Below are positions 26,773 through 35,980 of a stretch of 64,000 nucleotides of DNA, piece after piece; within the stretch, counting starts at the first letter, position 1, and each line of letters begins with the position of its first letter. This DNA comes from Flavobacterium plurextorum (GTDB lineage Bacteria; Bacteroidota; Bacteroidia; Flavobacteriales; Flavobacteriaceae). The notes beneath the pieces were generated by a model. The model ran no database searches, was not told the origin of the DNA, and worked only from the letters and a program-made list of their open reading frames with translations. Where the stretch lies: the NCBI RefSeq assembly GCF_002217395.1, contig NZ_MUHD01000024.1, positions 44,576 to 108,575 of the forward strand. Reading direction: 5' to 3'. Both the position numbers and the translations under genes were made by a program.

Positions 26773-27109
26773 AAATTCGGCAAGGCTTATCGTTGTTGAA
26801 AAGTGATTCGCTTTTACTCAGAAAAAGGAAAGCCGAGCCTCAAAAAAAAACTTAAAAAACATTTTAGAATTCCTTGCTTTTTATTTCAAAAAGTCTATAT
26901 TTTACAGGGCTTCAAGATGTATATTCAGTATTTAAATCATTCATTTACAGAGAATTGATTGTTGTATGAAAAACATTTCAATTTTTCATCGTTGTTAAAA
27001 ACTACGCCCGATTGTGAATAAGTTTGGCTTTTATTTTTGGCAGCAATTAACAATCTTTGTAGTGTATTGAATTAGAAAAAATTCAGTAAAAATTATTAAA
27101 AAAATTGTC
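26773..27109. other. Leader region upstream of nrdB
   Basis: 337 bp without a convincing gene. It holds two direct copies of ATCGTTGTTnAAAA (26789-26802 and 26988-27000) about 200 bp apart. A perfect TGTGAATAA (27013-27021) is the inverse of the DnaA-box consensus TTATnCACA. There is no clear terminator for the DUF3109 gene and no NrdR-type box that I can recognise. Confidence 0.4.
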
Positions 27110-28087
27110 ATGTCACAAGTCGAACCAATACTACAAGAAAATAAAAATCGTTTCGTTATTTTTCCTATCAAACATCATGATATTTGGGAATGGTATAAGA
27201 AAATGGAGGCTAGTTTTTGGACTGCAGAAGAAATCGATTTGCACCAAGACTTGACGGATTGGAATAATAAATTAAGTGATGATGAAAGATATTTCATCAA
27301 ACATATTTTGGCATTCTTTGCTGCTTCTGACGGAATCGTAAATGAGAATCTTGCTGAGAATTTTGTAAACGAAGTTCAATATGCTGAGGCTAAGTTTTTC
27401 TATGGTTTTCAAATCATGATGGAAAATATTCATAGTGAAACTTATTCTTTATTAATTGACACTTACGTGAAAGACGAAGCAGAAAAAGCAGAATTGTTTA
27501 ATGCTTTGGAGGTTTTTCCTGCAATTGGTAAAAAAGCAGAATGGGCTTTAAAATGGATCGAATCTGATTCATTTGCTGAAAGACTTATCGCTTTTGCTGC
27601 TGTTGAAGGTATTTTCTTCTCTGGTGCTTTCTGTTCTATTTATTGGTTGAAAAAACGTGGTTTAATGCCAGGTTTAACTTTTTCTAATGAATTGATTTCT
27701 CGTGACGAAGGCGTACATTGTGATTTTGCAGTTCACCTGCACAATCATCACTTGGTGAATAAAGTTCCAAAAGACAGAATTAAAGAAATCATCGTTGATG
27801 CTTTAAATATTGAAAGAGAATTTGTAACAGAATCTCTTCCGGTAAGTTTAATTGGAATGAACGCGACTTTAATGACGCAATATCTAGAATTTGTTGCTGA
27901 CAGATTATTAGTAGAATTAGGCTGCGAGCGTGTTTATGGATCAGCGAATCCGTTTGATTTCATGGACATGATCTCTCTTCAAGGAAAAACCAATTTCTTT
28001 GAAAAACGTGTTGCAGAGTATCAAAAATCAGGTGTGATGAACACAGACAGCGATGCTCAGAAAATTTCATTTGATGCAGATTTTTAG
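27110..28087 (+). CDS. nrdB: Ribonucleotide reductase, class Ia beta subunit
   Basis: 325 aa ferritin-like radical-generating subunit. Metal ligands and radical site are visible: [11 protein letters not shown] (Asp43 region), the segment [16 protein letters not shown] with Glu105, His108 and the candidate radical Tyr112, and [16 protein letters not shown] for the second metal site. It lacks signal sequences and acts in the cytoplasm with the alpha subunit encoded 269 bp downstream. Gene order beta then alpha is seen here, opposite to E. coli. Confidence 0.95.
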   Translation: MSQVEPILQENKNRFVIFPIKHHDIWEWYKKMEASFWTAEEIDLHQDLTDWNNKLSDDERYFIKHILAFFAASDGIVNENLAENFVNEVQYAEAKFFYGFQIMMENIHSETYSLLIDTYVKDEAEKAELFNALEVFPAIGKKAEWALKWIESDSFAERLIAFAAVEGIFFSGAFCSIYWLKKRGLMPGLTFSNELISRDEGVHCDFAVHLHNHHLVNKVPKDRIKEIIVDALNIEREFVTESLPVSLIGMNATLMTQYLEFVADRLLVELGCERVYGSANPFDFMDMISLQGKTNFFEKRVAEYQKSGVMNTDSDAQKISFDADF

Positions 28088-28356
28088 ACAACAAAAATAA
28101 TTTCAGTGCAATTTTAAACACTGAAAAGAATAAAACTTTTACAAGTATTTTTTTAGATTGAATCTCTTTCCCCAATCGAAGATTCAATGACATTTTTTAA
28201 TGCCTTTTCGGTTTGTTTTTCAGACTGGAAACAGATAACTATTGAGAATCCTACAATTCTCAAAAAAAAAGATAATTTTTAAAACACACAATGTTTAAGT
28301 GCTGGAATTTGCTTTCCAGTGTCTTTCATTTTTTCAATAACTAAAATAGTAAGCTT
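28088..28356. other. nrdB-nrdA intergenic region with hairpins
   Basis: 269 bp, no open gene. Three hairpins are visible: TTCAGTG/CACTGAA soon after the nrdB stop (about 28101-28125), TTGAGAAT/ATTCTCAA around 28243-28264, and CTGGAA/TTCCAG around 28303-28318. None has a proper T-run on the plus strand, so they may be mRNA processing or stability elements rather than terminators. Confidence 0.4.
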
Positions 28357-30750
28357 ATGTATGTAGTAAAAAGAGATGGTCACAGAGAGCCGGTAATGTT
28401 TGATAAGATTACAGAAAGAATCAAAAAATTGTGCTACGGCTTAAATGAGCTTGTAGATCCCGTAAAGGTAGCGATGAGAGTTATCGAAGGATTGTATGAT
28501 GGAGTTTCGACTTCAGAATTGGATAATCTTGCGGCAGAAACTGCTGCGTCTATGACTATTGCACACCCGGATTATGCACAATTAGCAGCTCGTGTGGCAA
28601 TTTCAAACCTGCATTCAAATACAAAAAAATCGTTCTCTGAAACGATGAAAGATATGTACAATTACGTAAATCCAAGAAATGGTCAAGATGCACCATTGCT
28701 TTCGGATGAAGTATTTAAAGTAATTCAGGAAAACTCTGCTTTCCTTGATTCGCATATCATTTACACTAGAGATTTTAATTACGACTACTTTGGTTTTAAA
28801 ACTTTAGAGCGTTCTTATCTTCTTAAAATAAACGGAAAAATCGTTGAGCGTCCGCAGCACATGTTAATGCGTGTTTCTGTTGGTATTCACTTAGACGATT
28901 TAAAATCGGTAATTGAAACTTACGATTTAATGTCTAAAAAGTTCTTTACACACGCAACGCCAACGTTGTTTAATGCAGGAACTCCAAAGCCGCAAATGTC
29001 TTCTTGTTTCCTTTTGGCGATGCAAGATGATAGTATTGATGGTATTTACGACACATTAAAACAAACAGCAAAAATCTCACAATCAGCAGGAGGAATTGGG
29101 CTTTCTATTCATAACGTTCGTGCTACAGGATCTTACATTCGCGGTACAAACGGAACTTCAAATGGAATTGTTCCAATGTTGAGAGTTTTCAATGATACTG
29201 CGCGTTACGTAGATCAAGGAGGCGGAAAACGTAAAGGAAGTTTTGCAATTTATATCGAAACTTGGCATGCTGATATCTTTGAATTTTTAGATTTAAAGAA
29301 AAATACTGGAAAAGAAGAAATGCGTGCAAGAGATTTATTCTTCGCAATGTGGACTTCAGATTTGTTCATGAAACGTGTTCAGGAAGATACAACTTGGACG
29401 TTAATGTGTCCTAACGAATGTCCAGGATTATACGATGTTTACGGAGAAGAATTCGAAGCAATGTATACGGATTATGAATTTAGAGGAAAAGGTAGAAAAA
29501 CCATTCGTGCACGTGAATTATGGGAAAAAATCCTTGAGTCACAAATCGAAACTGGAACGCCATATATGTTGTACAAAGATGCAGCAAACCGTAAATCAAA
29601 TCACAAGAATTTAGGAACAATTCGTTCTTCAAACTTGTGTACAGAGATTATGGAGTACACTTCTAAAGATGAAATTGCAGTTTGTAATCTAGCTTCTATT
29701 TCGTTGCCAATGTTTATCGAGAACGGAAAATTCGATCACGAAGCACTTTACAACGTTACAAAACGTGTAACTCGTAACTTAAATAAAGTAATTGACAGAA
29801 ATTACTATCCTGTAAAAGAAGCTGAAAACTCAAACATGCGTCACCGTCCAGTAGGATTAGGAGTGCAAGGTTTAGCAGATGCTTTTATTATGCTTCGTAT
29901 GCCATTTACAAGTGATGAAGCAAAAGTTCTAAATCAAGAAATTTTCGAAACATTATACTTCGCAGCCGTAACCGCTTCTATGGAAATGGCAAAAGAAGAA
30001 GGACCATATTCAACTTTTGAAGGTTCACCAATGTCACAAGGAGAATTCCAACACAATATGTGGGGAATGAAAGATGAAGAATTATCTGGTCGTTGGGACT
30101 GGGCTTCATTAAGAAAAGAAGTAGTAGAGCATGGAGTTCGTAATTCATTATTGGTTGCGCCAATGCCAACAGCTTCGACTTCTCAAATTCTTGGAAACAA
30201 CGAAGCTTTCGAACCGTATACATCAAACATTTACACACGTCGTGTATTGTCGGGAGAGTTCATCGTAGTAAACAAACATTTACTAGAAGACTTAGTGAAA
30301 CTAGGTTTATGGAACGAAGACTTGAAACAAGAAATTATGCGTCATAACGGATCTGTTCAAAACATTGATATTATTCCGCAAGACTTAAAAGATCTTTATA
30401 AAACAGTTTGGGAAATTTCGATGAAAGATATTATCGATATGTCACGTCAAAGAGGATATTTCATTGACCAATCGCAATCATTGAACTTGTTCATGCAAGA
30501 TGCAAACTATTCTAAACTTACGTCAATGCACTTCTATGCTTGGCAGTCAGGTTTAAAAACAGGAATGTATTACCTAAGAACAAAATCGGCAGTAGATGCA
30601 ATTAAGTTTACTCTAAACAACGATAAAAAAGAAGAAACTCCAACTGCGGCAGTTGTAGAAACTGAAGCTATCAGTGTTGAGGATTATAAAGCAATGTTGC
30701 TAAAAGCACAAGCTGGAGATCCTGAAGATTGTGAAATGTGTGGGTCTTAA
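28357..30750 (+). CDS. nrdA: Ribonucleotide reductase, class Ia alpha subunit
   Basis: 797 aa catalytic subunit. An ATP-cone occupies residues about 1-90 ([20 protein letters not shown]), the site for overall activity control. The barrel contains [20 protein letters not shown] with an active-site Cys, [20 protein letters not shown] with further catalytic residues, and [20 protein letters not shown]. The C-terminus ends in CEMCGS, the mobile Cys pair that re-reduces the active site. It makes deoxyribonucleotides with NrdB. A hairpin terminator follows. Confidence 0.96.
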   Translation: MYVVKRDGHREPVMFDKITERIKKLCYGLNELVDPVKVAMRVIEGLYDGVSTSELDNLAAETAASMTIAHPDYAQLAARVAISNLHSNTKKSFSETMKDMYNYVNPRNGQDAPLLSDEVFKVIQENSAFLDSHIIYTRDFNYDYFGFKTLERSYLLKINGKIVERPQHMLMRVSVGIHLDDLKSVIETYDLMSKKFFTHATPTLFNAGTPKPQMSSCFLLAMQDDSIDGIYDTLKQTAKISQSAGGIGLSIHNVRATGSYIRGTNGTSNGIVPMLRVFNDTARYVDQGGGKRKGSFAIYIETWHADIFEFLDLKKNTGKEEMRARDLFFAMWTSDLFMKRVQEDTTWTLMCPNECPGLYDVYGEEFEAMYTDYEFRGKGRKTIRARELWEKILESQIETGTPYMLYKDAANRKSNHKNLGTIRSSNLCTEIMEYTSKDEIAVCNLASISLPMFIENGKFDHEALYNVTKRVTRNLNKVIDRNYYPVKEAENSNMRHRPVGLGVQGLADAFIMLRMPFTSDEAKVLNQEIFETLYFAAVTASMEMAKEEGPYSTFEGSPMSQGEFQHNMWGMKDEELSGRWDWASLRKEVVEHGVRNSLLVAPMPTASTSQILGNNEAFEPYTSNIYTRRVLSGEFIVVNKHLLEDLVKLGLWNEDLKQEIMRHNGSVQNIDIIPQDLKDLYKTVWEISMKDIIDMSRQRGYFIDQSQSLNLFMQDANYSKLTSMHFYAWQSGLKTGMYYLRTKSAVDAIKFTLNNDKKEETPTAAVVETEAISVEDYKAMLLKAQAGDPEDCEMCGS

Positions 30751-30814
30751 TTTTTTTTTTAGAGGAAAGAGATATAGAATAAAGAAGAAAGATTTATATC
30801 TTTAATTTATAGAA

Positions 30815-30846
30815 AGCAGTTATTGTAATGATAGCTGCTTTTTTTA
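30815..30846 (+). terminator. Terminator of nrdA
   Basis: AGCAGTTAT (30815-30823) pairs with ATAGCTGCT (30831-30839, one G-U) and runs into seven T residues. Confidence 0.75.
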
Positions 30847-30930
30847 GGAGCTATTTCCCGCTTTTCGTTACAATCTTTTTATTTTTTAAAGAAAAAAAAT
30901 AAAAAGGATTTCCACTTCAATCGGGGCTAA
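30846..30930 (-). ncRNA. Conserved ~85-nt structured extragenic element (copy B)
   Basis: Read on the minus strand the element starts TAGCCCCGATTGAAGTGG, continues AAATCCTTTTT, has an AT-rich apical hairpin, then AAAAGATTGTAACG and ends AGCGGGAAATAGCTCCTA. Its two ends match the element at 37273-37363 almost base for base while the apical hairpin differs completely. Conserved ends with a variable stem are what one expects of a structured RNA or a palindromic mobile repeat. It may correspond to a published flavobacterial RNA motif such as Flavo-1, which I cannot verify. It lies antisense to its neighbours. Confidence 0.5.
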
Positions 30931-30950
30931 TTATCATTCAATATAAATTT

Positions 30951-31445
30951 ATGAAAAGAAAAATCATTTATTTATTGGTAGTACTCTTTTTTCTTTCATG
31001 CAAAAAGAAAGAAACTAAAGATATAAAAGAAGTCAAGATTGCAAAGCAGGAAAGCGATTCTAGGGATGTTGATCAGGATGAGGTTGTTACGATGAATGCT
31101 ATAAGGACCAATTATGATGCCTTGGTTAATAGAGTTAAAAAGAAGGGCGATGAAGATGCTTACTTAGAGCTTTTTTATGATTTTAAAGAAAGTGCTATAG
31201 AAGTGCGCACAGATAGTGTAATGGTTTATGCCAAAATCATGGCTTTGCAACACAATTATGAAAGAGGATATTATGATTATCTTCAAGCATTGTACGAGAA
31301 AGACAATGTAGATTATTCTGATTCCTCAAAAATTGATATTAGCAAGCTAGACAAAGTTTCTAAGAAACCAATTGAAGATTGGTTAAAACTCATGCTTGAT
31401 AAAAAGATCATGACAAAAAAAGATTTTGATGCAATAAAGATATAG
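30951..31445 (+). CDS. Hypothetical lipoprotein
   Basis: 164 aa. Lipoprotein signal KRKIIYLLVVLFFLSC gives lipidation at Cys17, then a Lys/Glu-rich linker and a helical domain (AYLELFYDFKESAIEVRTDS, YAKIMALQHNYERGYYDYLQ). The helices resemble a small tetratricopeptide-like fold but no family is recognised. A 6-bp gap to the next gene suggests co-transcription. Confidence 0.65.
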   Translation: MKRKIIYLLVVLFFLSCKKKETKDIKEVKIAKQESDSRDVDQDEVVTMNAIRTNYDALVNRVKKKGDEDAYLELFYDFKESAIEVRTDSVMVYAKIMALQHNYERGYYDYLQALYEKDNVDYSDSSKIDISKLDKVSKKPIEDWLKLMLDKKIMTKKDFDAIKI

Positions 31446-31451
31446 TTTCGA

Positions 31452-31832
31452 ATGAAGAAGACTGTGTTATGTTTGCTTTTGATGGTTGGCTCTCTTTATG
31501 CTCAAAAAAAGGATATTATTTATAGAATTGCTTATGATTCTTATCCGGCAGTTGGTTATTCTTATGATATTAATGTTATGATGTTACAAGAAGATTCGAG
31601 ATATTGCTTAATAAATCAAAAATTTTCATCAAGAAAAATGGCGAGAAAAAATGTTCCATTAAGAACTTCAAAAGAATATGGAAATTGGACTATTATCAAG
31701 GATACATTAAAGCTTATCGAAGATCAGAATAAGAGAGAAAGTAGATATATAATTCTAAGTGATAAGAAAATTACTTTTTTGTTTGATAATGTAGATCAGT
31801 CAAAATATTATTGGAGAAAAATAAAGAATTGA
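31452..31832 (+). CDS. Hypothetical secreted protein
   Basis: 126 aa. A signal peptide (KKTVLCLLLMVGSLYAQ) is followed by a beta-rich domain. The last part (EYGNWTIIKDTLKLIEDQN, RYIILSDKKITFLFDN) reads like the small lipocalin-like or 'copper resistance NlpE-like' domains that report on a measured value, but the match is not firm. Likely co-transcribed with the preceding lipoprotein. Confidence 0.6.
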   Translation: MKKTVLCLLLMVGSLYAQKKDIIYRIAYDSYPAVGYSYDINVMMLQEDSRYCLINQKFSSRKMARKNVPLRTSKEYGNWTIIKDTLKLIEDQNKRESRYIILSDKKITFLFDNVDQSKYYWRKIKN

Positions 31833-31934
31833 GATATTAATGATTTTAATCCATTCTACACGATAAAAATCGATAATCTTAGCCATCACAATATCCCTAA
31901 AAATTCCCCGTTCTAATTATTACCAAAGATTTTA

Positions 31935-31973
31935 AAACTTAGTCCCTTAGTAACTAAGAAACTCAGAACCTTC
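31935..31973. repeat. Degenerate CTTAG-family extragenic repeat
   Basis: The sequence AACTTAGTCCCTTAGTAACT and following AAGAAACTCAGAACCTT is a relative of the arms at 4061-4170. Non-coding, in the 195-bp gap before the DUF1800 gene. Confidence 0.4.
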
Positions 31974-32027
31974 TCTTTAAACCTTTAAGAGAAAGTTGAG
32001 TCTTATTTCTAAACAAATTCTTGTGTT

Positions 32028-33425
32028 ATGAAAAAAAGCAATCTTTGGTCGTTACGGTTGGGTTTTTCTGGAAAAGAATCCGATGCAATAGAAAAATTAG
32101 GATTAGAAAAATTTCTAAAACATTCCTATGATTCAAAATTCGAGACACAACTTCCTGCTTTTTTAAACGATGATCCCAAAACACTACTAGAGCTCAAAGA
32201 ACTTCGGGAATCTATAAAAACCGCTGATTCTGAAGAAAAAAAGAAAGCTCTTAAAAAAGAAATCTACTCTGCCGTTGAACTAAAAAAATGGTGGATTGGT
32301 AAAATGCGCAACGACGAATTTCCACTGCGCGAAAATATGGTTTGTTTTTGGCACAATCATTTTGTTTCCACTTCTCAAAAAGTAAAAGTCAATTACTGGA
32401 TTTACCAACACAATATGATTTTACGCGAACATGCTTTCGGGAATTTCAAAGAAATGACCAAGCAAATCATAAAATCGAATGCAATGGTAAAATACCTAGA
32501 TAATGTCGATAATAAAAAAGGAAAATATAATGAAAATCTAAGTCGTGAATTACTTGAATTATTCACGATCGGAATTGGAAATTATACCGAAAGCGACATT
32601 AAAAATGGAGCAAGAGCTTTAGCAGGATTAAATTATGGAGATGATGGTTCAGTCTACAGGCGTTTTGCTGAAGATGATACTGATAAAACTTACTTTGGAA
32701 AAACCGGAAACTGGAAAGCAGATGATCTGGTTGATATTATTTTTGAGCAGAAAAATATACCGTATCTCATTACTCGAAAAATACTAGAATGGTTTATTTA
32801 TGATAATCCGTCAGAAGATTTGGTGACTTATTATGGCGATTACTTTAGAAAAGTAAAGTTTGAAATTCAGCCTTTGTTAACTAAAATTTTTACCGAAGAA
32901 TATAAAAAGGAAAATTCAGGAACAAAGATTAAGGATCCACTGGTTTATATTCTGCAGCTTTTGGATGAATTACATATCGATGATCTGGACGATGCTATGA
33001 TTCTATTTTTTCTCAAGCAGCAAGGAATGGATTTATACAATCAAGTAAATGTAAAAGGATGGGACGGCGGAAATTCCTGGCTGACTTCTCAAATTTATTT
33101 GCAACGCAACAATACATCCGATTTACTTTGCAGTGGAAGAAGTATTACTAGAAAAGTATTAAATACAATGAGTTCTGATGCAGAGAAACCAAAATCAGAA
33201 TTTGAAAAGCTCAACATAAAAATAGATTTTGATTCTAATGGAAATAACAAAACGATTATTGCTGAGTTGTCGAACAGATTGTTGTTTAATGTAAACGATG
33301 CCACGCAAAAAGATATGGAGAGTTTGCTGAAATATGATTTTGATCCAAAAGAAACGCACGCCAGTTTCGCTGTAATAAGACTCTTTGATTACATTACAAA
33401 ACTACCCGAATATCAATTAATTTAG
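32028..33425 (+). CDS. DUF1800-family protein
   Basis: 465 aa. Characteristic DUF1800 segments are present: MVCFWHNHFVSTSQKVK, LGNFSREL-like NENLSRELLELFTIGIGNYT (about residues 168-187), DIKNGARALAGL, and GWDGGNSWLTSQ near residue 345. There is no obvious signal peptide. DUF1800 proteins are almost always encoded beside DUF1501 proteins, as here (12-bp gap), and are thought to act as a pair; their biochemistry is unresolved. Confidence 0.88.
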   Translation: MKKSNLWSLRLGFSGKESDAIEKLGLEKFLKHSYDSKFETQLPAFLNDDPKTLLELKELRESIKTADSEEKKKALKKEIYSAVELKKWWIGKMRNDEFPLRENMVCFWHNHFVSTSQKVKVNYWIYQHNMILREHAFGNFKEMTKQIIKSNAMVKYLDNVDNKKGKYNENLSRELLELFTIGIGNYTESDIKNGARALAGLNYGDDGSVYRRFAEDDTDKTYFGKTGNWKADDLVDIIFEQKNIPYLITRKILEWFIYDNPSEDLVTYYGDYFRKVKFEIQPLLTKIFTEEYKKENSGTKIKDPLVYILQLLDELHIDDLDDAMILFFLKQQGMDLYNQVNVKGWDGGNSWLTSQIYLQRNNTSDLLCSGRSITRKVLNTMSSDAEKPKSEFEKLNIKIDFDSNGNNKTIIAELSNRLLFNVNDATQKDMESLLKYDFDPKETHASFAVIRLFDYITKLPEYQLI

Positions 33426-33437
33426 AAAACTGCAGTT

Positions 33438-34607
33438 ATGAACAGAAGAAATTTTCTAACGCTTACAGGAACTTTTACTGGCGGAATGCTGGTGCTTCCT
33501 GATTTTTTACATGCTTTTGGTTCGCAGAATAATTTGGTAATCGGTGAGCAGTGCATTGTGTTTGTGCAATTAAATGGCGGGAATGACGGATTGAATACTT
33601 TTATTCCTTACGATAATCCGTTGTATTATGATTTGAGAACAAAAATAGCTTTAAGTAAAGATGCTGTTATTGGTAAAAATAAAGGAATGGCATTTCATCC
33701 ATCTTTAAAAGATTTTGCTCAAATGCAGCAAAACGGAGATTTAACGGTTATTCAAAATGTTGGATATCCTGAGCCTATTCGTTCTCATTTTCGCAGTCAG
33801 GAGATTTGGCAAACCGCAGCGGACTCGAATAAATATATTAATGAAGGCTGGTTAGGCCGTTATCTCGATTTGCAGTGTAACGGACATCAAGCAACTGCGG
33901 GAATAAATTTGGATTCGATTGATAATCTGGCTTTGAAAGGAATGGAGCCTAATTCGATAACGGTAAAAGATCCAAACCGATTTAAAGTAAAATCAGATAA
34001 AGAAGAAAATGTAACCTTGTCTGATAATCCGCAATTGGATTTTGTTCGAAAAATTGCCAATTCTGTTACCGAAGGATCAGATGAAATTCAGAAAGCTTTG
34101 GCAAAATCAAAATCTGAAATTAGTTATCCAAAAACAGAATTATCCAAAAATCTGGAATGGATTGGACGATTAATAAAAGGGAATTTGAATTCAAAAGTAT
34201 ATTATACTTCGCTTGGCGGATTTGACACACACGATAATCAACTCGCTATTCATGAGAAAAAATTAACCGATTTAAATGACGCTTTGTATAGTTTTTATCA
34301 GGATTTGAAACAAGCGCAGTTATTACAAAATGTTACAATCGTAGTTTTCTCAGAATTTGGACGACGAGTAAAAGATAACGGAAACGGAACAGATCACGGA
34401 ACTGCTGCGCCAATGTTTATAATTGGAGGTAATAATAAAGGAACAGTTTTAGGGAATAATCCCGATTTATCTAATTTGGATAATGGGGATTTAAAATACG
34501 AGATTGATTTTAGAAGTGTGTATGCTTCATTATTACAACAAAAAATGAATTTCGATTATTCTAAAATTGGGATTAGGAATAAGCCTGTTTCTGGGTTGTT
34601 TGGTTAA
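33438..34607 (+). CDS. DUF1501-family protein with Tat-like signal
   Basis: 389 aa, sulfatase/alkaline-phosphatase-like fold family. The N-terminus RRNFLTLTGTFTGGMLVLP has a twin-arginine and a hydrophobic stretch, suggesting Tat export of a folded protein. Core DUF1501 motifs follow: FVQLNGGNDGLNTFIPYDNP, RSHFRSQEIWQTA, and SLGGFDTHDNQ with VVFSEFGRRVKDNGNGTDHG. The His and Asp residues suggest a metal-dependent hydrolase-like site. Co-transcribed with the DUF1800 partner. Confidence 0.88.
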   Translation: MNRRNFLTLTGTFTGGMLVLPDFLHAFGSQNNLVIGEQCIVFVQLNGGNDGLNTFIPYDNPLYYDLRTKIALSKDAVIGKNKGMAFHPSLKDFAQMQQNGDLTVIQNVGYPEPIRSHFRSQEIWQTAADSNKYINEGWLGRYLDLQCNGHQATAGINLDSIDNLALKGMEPNSITVKDPNRFKVKSDKEENVTLSDNPQLDFVRKIANSVTEGSDEIQKALAKSKSEISYPKTELSKNLEWIGRLIKGNLNSKVYYTSLGGFDTHDNQLAIHEKKLTDLNDALYSFYQDLKQAQLLQNVTIVVFSEFGRRVKDNGNGTDHGTAAPMFIIGGNNKGTVLGNNPDLSNLDNGDLKYEIDFRSVYASLLQQKMNFDYSKIGIRNKPVSGLFG

Positions 34608-34616
34608 TCGCAATCT

Positions 34617-34654
34617 TGTCATTTCGATCCCGAGGCTTCGGGATCGAAATGACA
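34617..34654. repeat. REP-like palindrome (TGTCATTTCGA)
   Basis: TGTCATTTCGATCCCGA (34617-34633) has a perfect inverse at 34638-34654 around GGCT. It starts 10 bp after the DUF1501 stop and could act as that gene's 3' hairpin. Its central TCCCGAGGCTTCGGGA recurs exactly at 37308-37323, and its TGTCATT head is shared with the repeats flanking the GIY-YIG gene. Confidence 0.7.
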
Positions 34655-34704
34655 AAAATGGTGTAAAATATTATTATATCGATAGTTTAAGTTCTAAAAA
34701 AACT

Positions 34705-34750
34705 TAGTCCCGAAGCCTCGGAATAGGATCTCAGAATCTTAGAATCTTCC
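34705..34750. repeat. Degenerate CTTAG/CCGAAGCC extragenic repeat
   Basis: AACTTAGTCCCGAAGCCTCG followed by ATCTCAGAATCTTAGAATCTT mixes elements of two dispersed repeat families. Non-coding. Confidence 0.4.
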
Positions 34751-34861
34751 AAAACCCCATTGTATATATCTCATTTTAAGTCGATATTTTTATATTATCA
34801 TACAAAACATCATAAATTTGTTAAGAAATCCCTTTTTGTTTCATAAAATGCAATCTTTTTT

Positions 34862-34891
34862 TTGGTGCAGTAAAAATAATTTATACATTCG
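34862..34891 (+). promoter_or_regulatory. Promoter of the Phe/Tyr operon
   Basis: TTG at 34862-34864, a 19-nt spacer and TACATTCG at 34884-34891 (7 of 8 consensus positions of TAnnTTTG read loosely). It places the transcription start about 25 bp before the leader peptide ATG. Confidence 0.55.
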
Positions 34892-34920
34892 CAGAGAATT
34901 TATTTAAAAACACAAACAAA

Positions 34921-35001
34921 ATGGCAAGTAACCGTTTTTATTTTAGCAACTCTTTTTATTTCTTCTTTAGTAGAAGTGAGGATTGTGCTATGGTTATTTG
35001 A
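34921..35001 (+). CDS. Phe/Tyr-rich leader peptide of the aromatic operon
   Basis: 26 codons (34921-34998) plus TGA at 34999-35001. The peptide holds six Phe and two Tyr, with five Phe/Tyr in the run FYFFF at residues 12-16 and FYF at 6-8. It precedes a terminator and then pheA, tyrA, an aminotransferase and DAHP synthase, so its codons are those of the pathway products. This is the classic layout of ribosome-mediated transcription attenuation. Too short for usual gene finders. The start is supported by the upstream promoter and the purine/A-rich leader; no strong Shine-Dalgarno is seen. Confidence 0.8.
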   Translation: MASNRFYFSNSFYFFFSRSEDCAMVI

Positions 35002-35061
35002 GAAAATTTTAAGACAAATAAAACTAATATACAATCCTGATGAAAATCAGGATTTTTTTTT
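34979..35061 (+). promoter_or_regulatory. Phe/Tyr attenuator: antiterminator and terminator
   Basis: Terminator: AATCCTGAT (35033-35041), loop GAAA, ATCAGGATT (35046-35054), then a run of T to 35061. Alternative pairing: AGGATTGT (34979-34986, at the end of the leader gene) is an exact complement of ACAATCCT (35031-35038), which would consume the left half of the terminator stem. A ribosome stalled on the Phe/Tyr codons could leave 34979-34986 free to form the antiterminator and let transcription continue. A small hairpin CTTCT/AGAAG (34962-34976) overlaps the aromatic codons. The pheA ATG is 7 bp after the T-run. Confidence 0.8.
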
Positions 35062-35067
35062 GAATAT

Positions 35068-35907
35068 ATGACAACGAAAATTGCAATACAAGGTATCAAA
35101 GGTTCTTTTCATCATCAGGTTGTAAAGGAGTATTTCTCTGAAAATGTGGAAATTGATGAGTGTTTGTCTTTTGAAGAATTGATTGACAGCCTGCTTTCAG
35201 GAAAATCGAATCAGGCAGTTATGGCAATTGAAAATTCGATTGCAGGACCAATTATTCCGAATTATGCTTTGATTGATAAGAATAATTTGCACATTATTGG
35301 AGAGCATTATTTAAACATTCAGCAAAATTTAATGGCTTTAAAAGGTCAGAAAATTGAGGACATAAAAGAAGTTCATTCGCACCCAATGGCACTTTTGCAA
35401 TGCATGGATTTCTTGAAACAATATCCAAATATCAAATTGGTTGAGGATAAAGATACAGCCGAAACAGCAAGAAGAATTCAGGAAAAACAATTAACTGGAA
35501 TTGCAGCAATTGCAAGTGTAACAGCTTCTGAAATGTATGATTTAGATATTATTGCGTCATCGATTCAAACGATTAAAAATAATATGACGCGTTTCGTAAT
35601 CATCAAAAAGCAGAATTCATTTTTGCCAGAAAACGAAATCAACAGAGCTTCTGTAAAATTTGAATTAGATCATAAAAGAGGAAGTTTAGCAGCGGTTTTG
35701 AATGTAATGAGTGACTGCAAACTGAATTTGACAAAAATCCAGTCGCTTCCAAAAATTGAAACACCTTGGAAATATTCATTTTTCGTAGATGTGACGTTTG
35801 AGAAATACGAAGATTTTGCAAAAGCCAAAGCGTTATTAAATATAATGGCAGAATATTTTAAAGTTTTGGGAGAATATAAGAATACAAAGCCTCTGGCTGA
35901 GTCATAA
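35068..35907 (+). CDS. pheA: Prephenate dehydratase
   Basis: 279 aa, converts prephenate to phenylpyruvate for Phe synthesis. Catalytic-domain hallmarks are AIQGIKGSFHHQVVKEYF, AIENSIAGPIIPNY and the TRF motif in NNMTRFVIIKK (near residue 177). A C-terminal ACT domain (about 190-270) would bind Phe; its contact motif reads IQSLP rather than the ESRP of enteric enzymes, so feedback behaviour may differ. No chorismate mutase domain is fused here; that activity sits on the DAHP synthase downstream. First structural gene after the attenuator. Confidence 0.93.
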   Translation: MTTKIAIQGIKGSFHHQVVKEYFSENVEIDECLSFEELIDSLLSGKSNQAVMAIENSIAGPIIPNYALIDKNNLHIIGEHYLNIQQNLMALKGQKIEDIKEVHSHPMALLQCMDFLKQYPNIKLVEDKDTAETARRIQEKQLTGIAAIASVTASEMYDLDIIASSIQTIKNNMTRFVIIKKQNSFLPENEINRASVKFELDHKRGSLAAVLNVMSDCKLNLTKIQSLPKIETPWKYSFFVDVTFEKYEDFAKAKALLNIMAEYFKVLGEYKNTKPLAES

Positions 35908-35980
35908 AGTCGAAAGTCCAAAGAGAAAAGCATATAGCTTACGGCCTAAAGCCTAAAGCATTTTTTAATAAAAAACAGAA

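Noticed and set aside
28243..28264. Hairpin TTGAGAAT/ATTCTCAA as a terminator of nrdB
   Set aside because: On the plus strand it is followed by A, not T, so it is not a normal rho-independent terminator for that direction.
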